From BS750m-G57 sp964392945 (GTDB lineage Bacteria > Planctomycetota > Phycisphaerae > SM23-33): a DNA stretch of 6,453 nt. Position 1 is the stretch's first letter. The number at the start of each line of letters is the position of its first letter. The notes beneath the pieces were generated by a model. That model was not told where the DNA came from. It searched no databases and was given only the letters and a program-made list of their open reading frames with translations. This document shows positions 5,801 through 6,453 of this stretch, piece after piece. Location of the stretch: contig CAYMSH010000370.1 in assembly GCA_964392945.1 (NCBI GenBank), positions 1-6,453 on the forward strand, in the 5' to 3' direction. The position numbers were made by a program, and so were the translations under genes.

Positions 5801-6280
5801 ATGAACTGCTGGACAAAGAGACAAAAGAGAAGTGGATTCAGCCTGCTGGAACTTGTAATCGTGATCGTTATTATGGGCATCGTCGCCGCTGTAGCCATTC
5901 CTCGAATGTCTCGCGGTTCGGCGGGCGCCTCGGATGCTGCGTTGAGCGGCAACCTGTCGGTCCTTCGCAACGCGATCGATATGTACGCCGGTGAGCACAA
6001 CGGCACGTATCCGACTGCGGCGAACATCGCCGATCAGCTCACGCTTTACAGCAGCAGCACTGGCGCCACTAACGCCACGAAGACAACGACGTATGTTTAC
6101 GGCCCGTACCTTCGCAAGGTTCCCAAGCTTCCGGTAGGCGCCAAGAAGGGCCAGTCCGGAATCGCGGCCACCAGCGGAGACACCGTCGGTTGGATCTACA
6201 CCGCAGCCAGCGGAACGATCAAGTCGAACACGACGGCGACGGAGAAGGATAGTTCAGACGTGGCGTACAATACGTACTAA
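5801..6280 (+). CDS. Type IV prepilin-like pseudopilin (type II secretion / pilus family)
   Basis: This is a 159-aa pseudopilin. The N-terminus is a class III prepilin signal: a basic leader (MNCWTKRQKRSG), prepilin peptidase cleavage between Gly12 and Phe13, Glu17 at the +5 position of FSLLELVIV, and a hydrophobic helix to about residue 33 ending in AIPRM. The helix continues amphipathically (about 37-65) into a small C-terminal domain rich in Ser, Thr and Gly, with YLRKVPKLPVG and GWIYTAASGTIK, features seen in GspG-like planctomycete pseudopilins. Members assemble into a periplasmic pseudopilus or a surface pilus after cleavage by a PilD-type peptidase, which is not encoded here. It is far shorter than the roughly 250-350 aa DUF1559 pilin-like proteins common in planctomycetes and lacks their C-terminal H-X9-DG signature. 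A strong hairpin follows the stop, suggesting a monocistronic, possibly abundant transcript. Confidence 0.88.
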   Translation: MNCWTKRQKRSGFSLLELVIVIVIMGIVAAVAIPRMSRGSAGASDAALSGNLSVLRNAIDMYAGEHNGTYPTAANIADQLTLYSSSTGATNATKTTTYVYGPYLRKVPKLPVGAKKGQSGIAATSGDTVGWIYTAASGTIKSNTTATEKDSSDVAYNTY

Positions 6281-6298
6281 TGGATTCGAGACACTGTG

Positions 6299-6324
6299 CC
6301 TCCCGATCTTAAACGATCGGGAGG
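6299..6324 (+). terminator. Hairpin terminator after the pseudopilin
   Basis: CCTCCCGATC (6299-6308) and GATCGGGAGG (6315-6324) form a perfect 10-bp GC-rich stem with a 6-base loop, 18 bases after the pseudopilin stop. The following bases (TCTGGTGCTTT) have only a weak T content, so termination may be inefficient; the hairpin may also protect the mRNA 3' end. A second CGGGAGG at 6338-6344 could compete for the left arm. Confidence 0.6.
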
Positions 6325-6348
6325 TCTGGTGCTTTCCCGGGAGGAAGC

Positions 6349-6402
6349 TCACAGGACCGCTTACCGCGCACTCCCCAGGGAGTGGCGTCAAGCGGCCTGT
6401 GA
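6349..6402 (+). other. Long imperfect hairpin in the leader of the next gene
   Basis: TCACAGG (6349-6355) pairs with CCTGTGA (6396-6402). After one bulged A, CCGCTT (6357-6362) pairs with AAGCGG (6390-6395). After an internal loop, CGC (6365-6367) pairs with GCG (6385-6387), and CACTCC (6369-6374) pairs with GGAGTG (6379-6384) around a CCAG tetraloop. That is about 22 base pairs in 54 bases. It lies 25 bases before the Shine-Dalgarno of the next gene. There is no T-run, so it is more like a structured RNA or leader element than a terminator. No known RNA family is recognised. Confidence 0.5.
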
Positions 6403-6427
6403 CGTTTACAGGACGACATGGCGAACC

Positions 6428-6434
6428 AAGGAGG
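6428..6434 (+). promoter_or_regulatory. Strong ribosome-binding site of the truncated gene
   Basis: AAGGAGG is almost the full anti-16S complement and stands 8 bases before ATG 6443. It selects that start over the ATG at 6418, which lies in another frame and is not preceded by a Shine-Dalgarno. Confidence 0.6.
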
Positions 6435-6442
6435 CGTTGGAC

Positions 6443-6453
6443 ATGGGCGCACG
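6443..6453 (+). CDS. Start of a gene cut by the window edge
   Basis: Only the first codons (ATG GGC GCA CG...) are present, so no product can be inferred from sequence. The start is supported by the AAGGAGG element 8 bases upstream. It follows the pseudopilin on the same strand with about 160 bases between them, including a terminator-like hairpin and a second long hairpin. By context it might be another pilus or secretion component, but that is a guess. Confidence 0.45.

Overview
The window looks like chromosomal DNA from a GC-rich, environmental Gram-negative bacterium, most likely a planctomycete (Planctomycetota, perhaps a Phycisphaerae-type lineage). That placement is an inference. It rests on a Tat-exported formylglycine sulfatase, a large secreted parallel beta-helix protein with a C-terminal carbohydrate-binding-like domain, and a type II secretion / type IV pilus-like pair of small proteins, with long non-coding gaps between genes. 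There is no rRNA, tRNA, CRISPR array, transposase or phage gene in the window.

Left part, minus strand (about 313-4906): two exported polysaccharide-utilisation genes point the same way. The upstream gene (2496-4838) encodes a beta-helix protein of about 780 residues with a Sec signal peptide, and has a good sigma-70-like promoter (4879-4906). The downstream gene (313-1794) encodes a 493-residue S1-family sulfatase with a Tat signal. They are separated by about 700 bases with no convincing gene but with a G-rich quadruplex-prone tract and a cluster of TGTGA/TCACA elements. The sulfatase has its own candidate promoter (1848-1876), so the two are probably separate transcripts. Together they suggest extracellular or periplasmic attack on a sulfated polysaccharide: one protein binds or cuts the glycan, the other removes sulfate esters.

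Far left (1-312): mostly non-coding, with an AT-rich promoter-like patch and a short repeat-like GTGATGAA block. A 57-codon ORF (143-316, plus strand) with a Shine-Dalgarno sequence may encode a small cysteine-rich membrane protein that ends convergently on the sulfatase stop codon.

Right part, plus strand (about 4980-6453): divergent from the beta-helix gene is a 187-residue single-pass membrane protein whose C-terminal domain resembles GspB/MshK/PilP-type secretion or pilus accessory proteins. After a 202-base leader with a nested hairpin and a perfect 13-base direct repeat comes a 159-residue type IV prepilin-like pseudopilin with a perfect 10-bp hairpin after its stop. A second, elaborate hairpin (6349-6402) and a near-perfect Shine-Dalgarno (6428-6434) precede the first codons of another gene cut off by the window edge.

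No clearly new multi-gene system is visible. The least explained sequences are the non-coding structures at 2057-2101, 2162-2387, 5640-5757 and 6299-6402.
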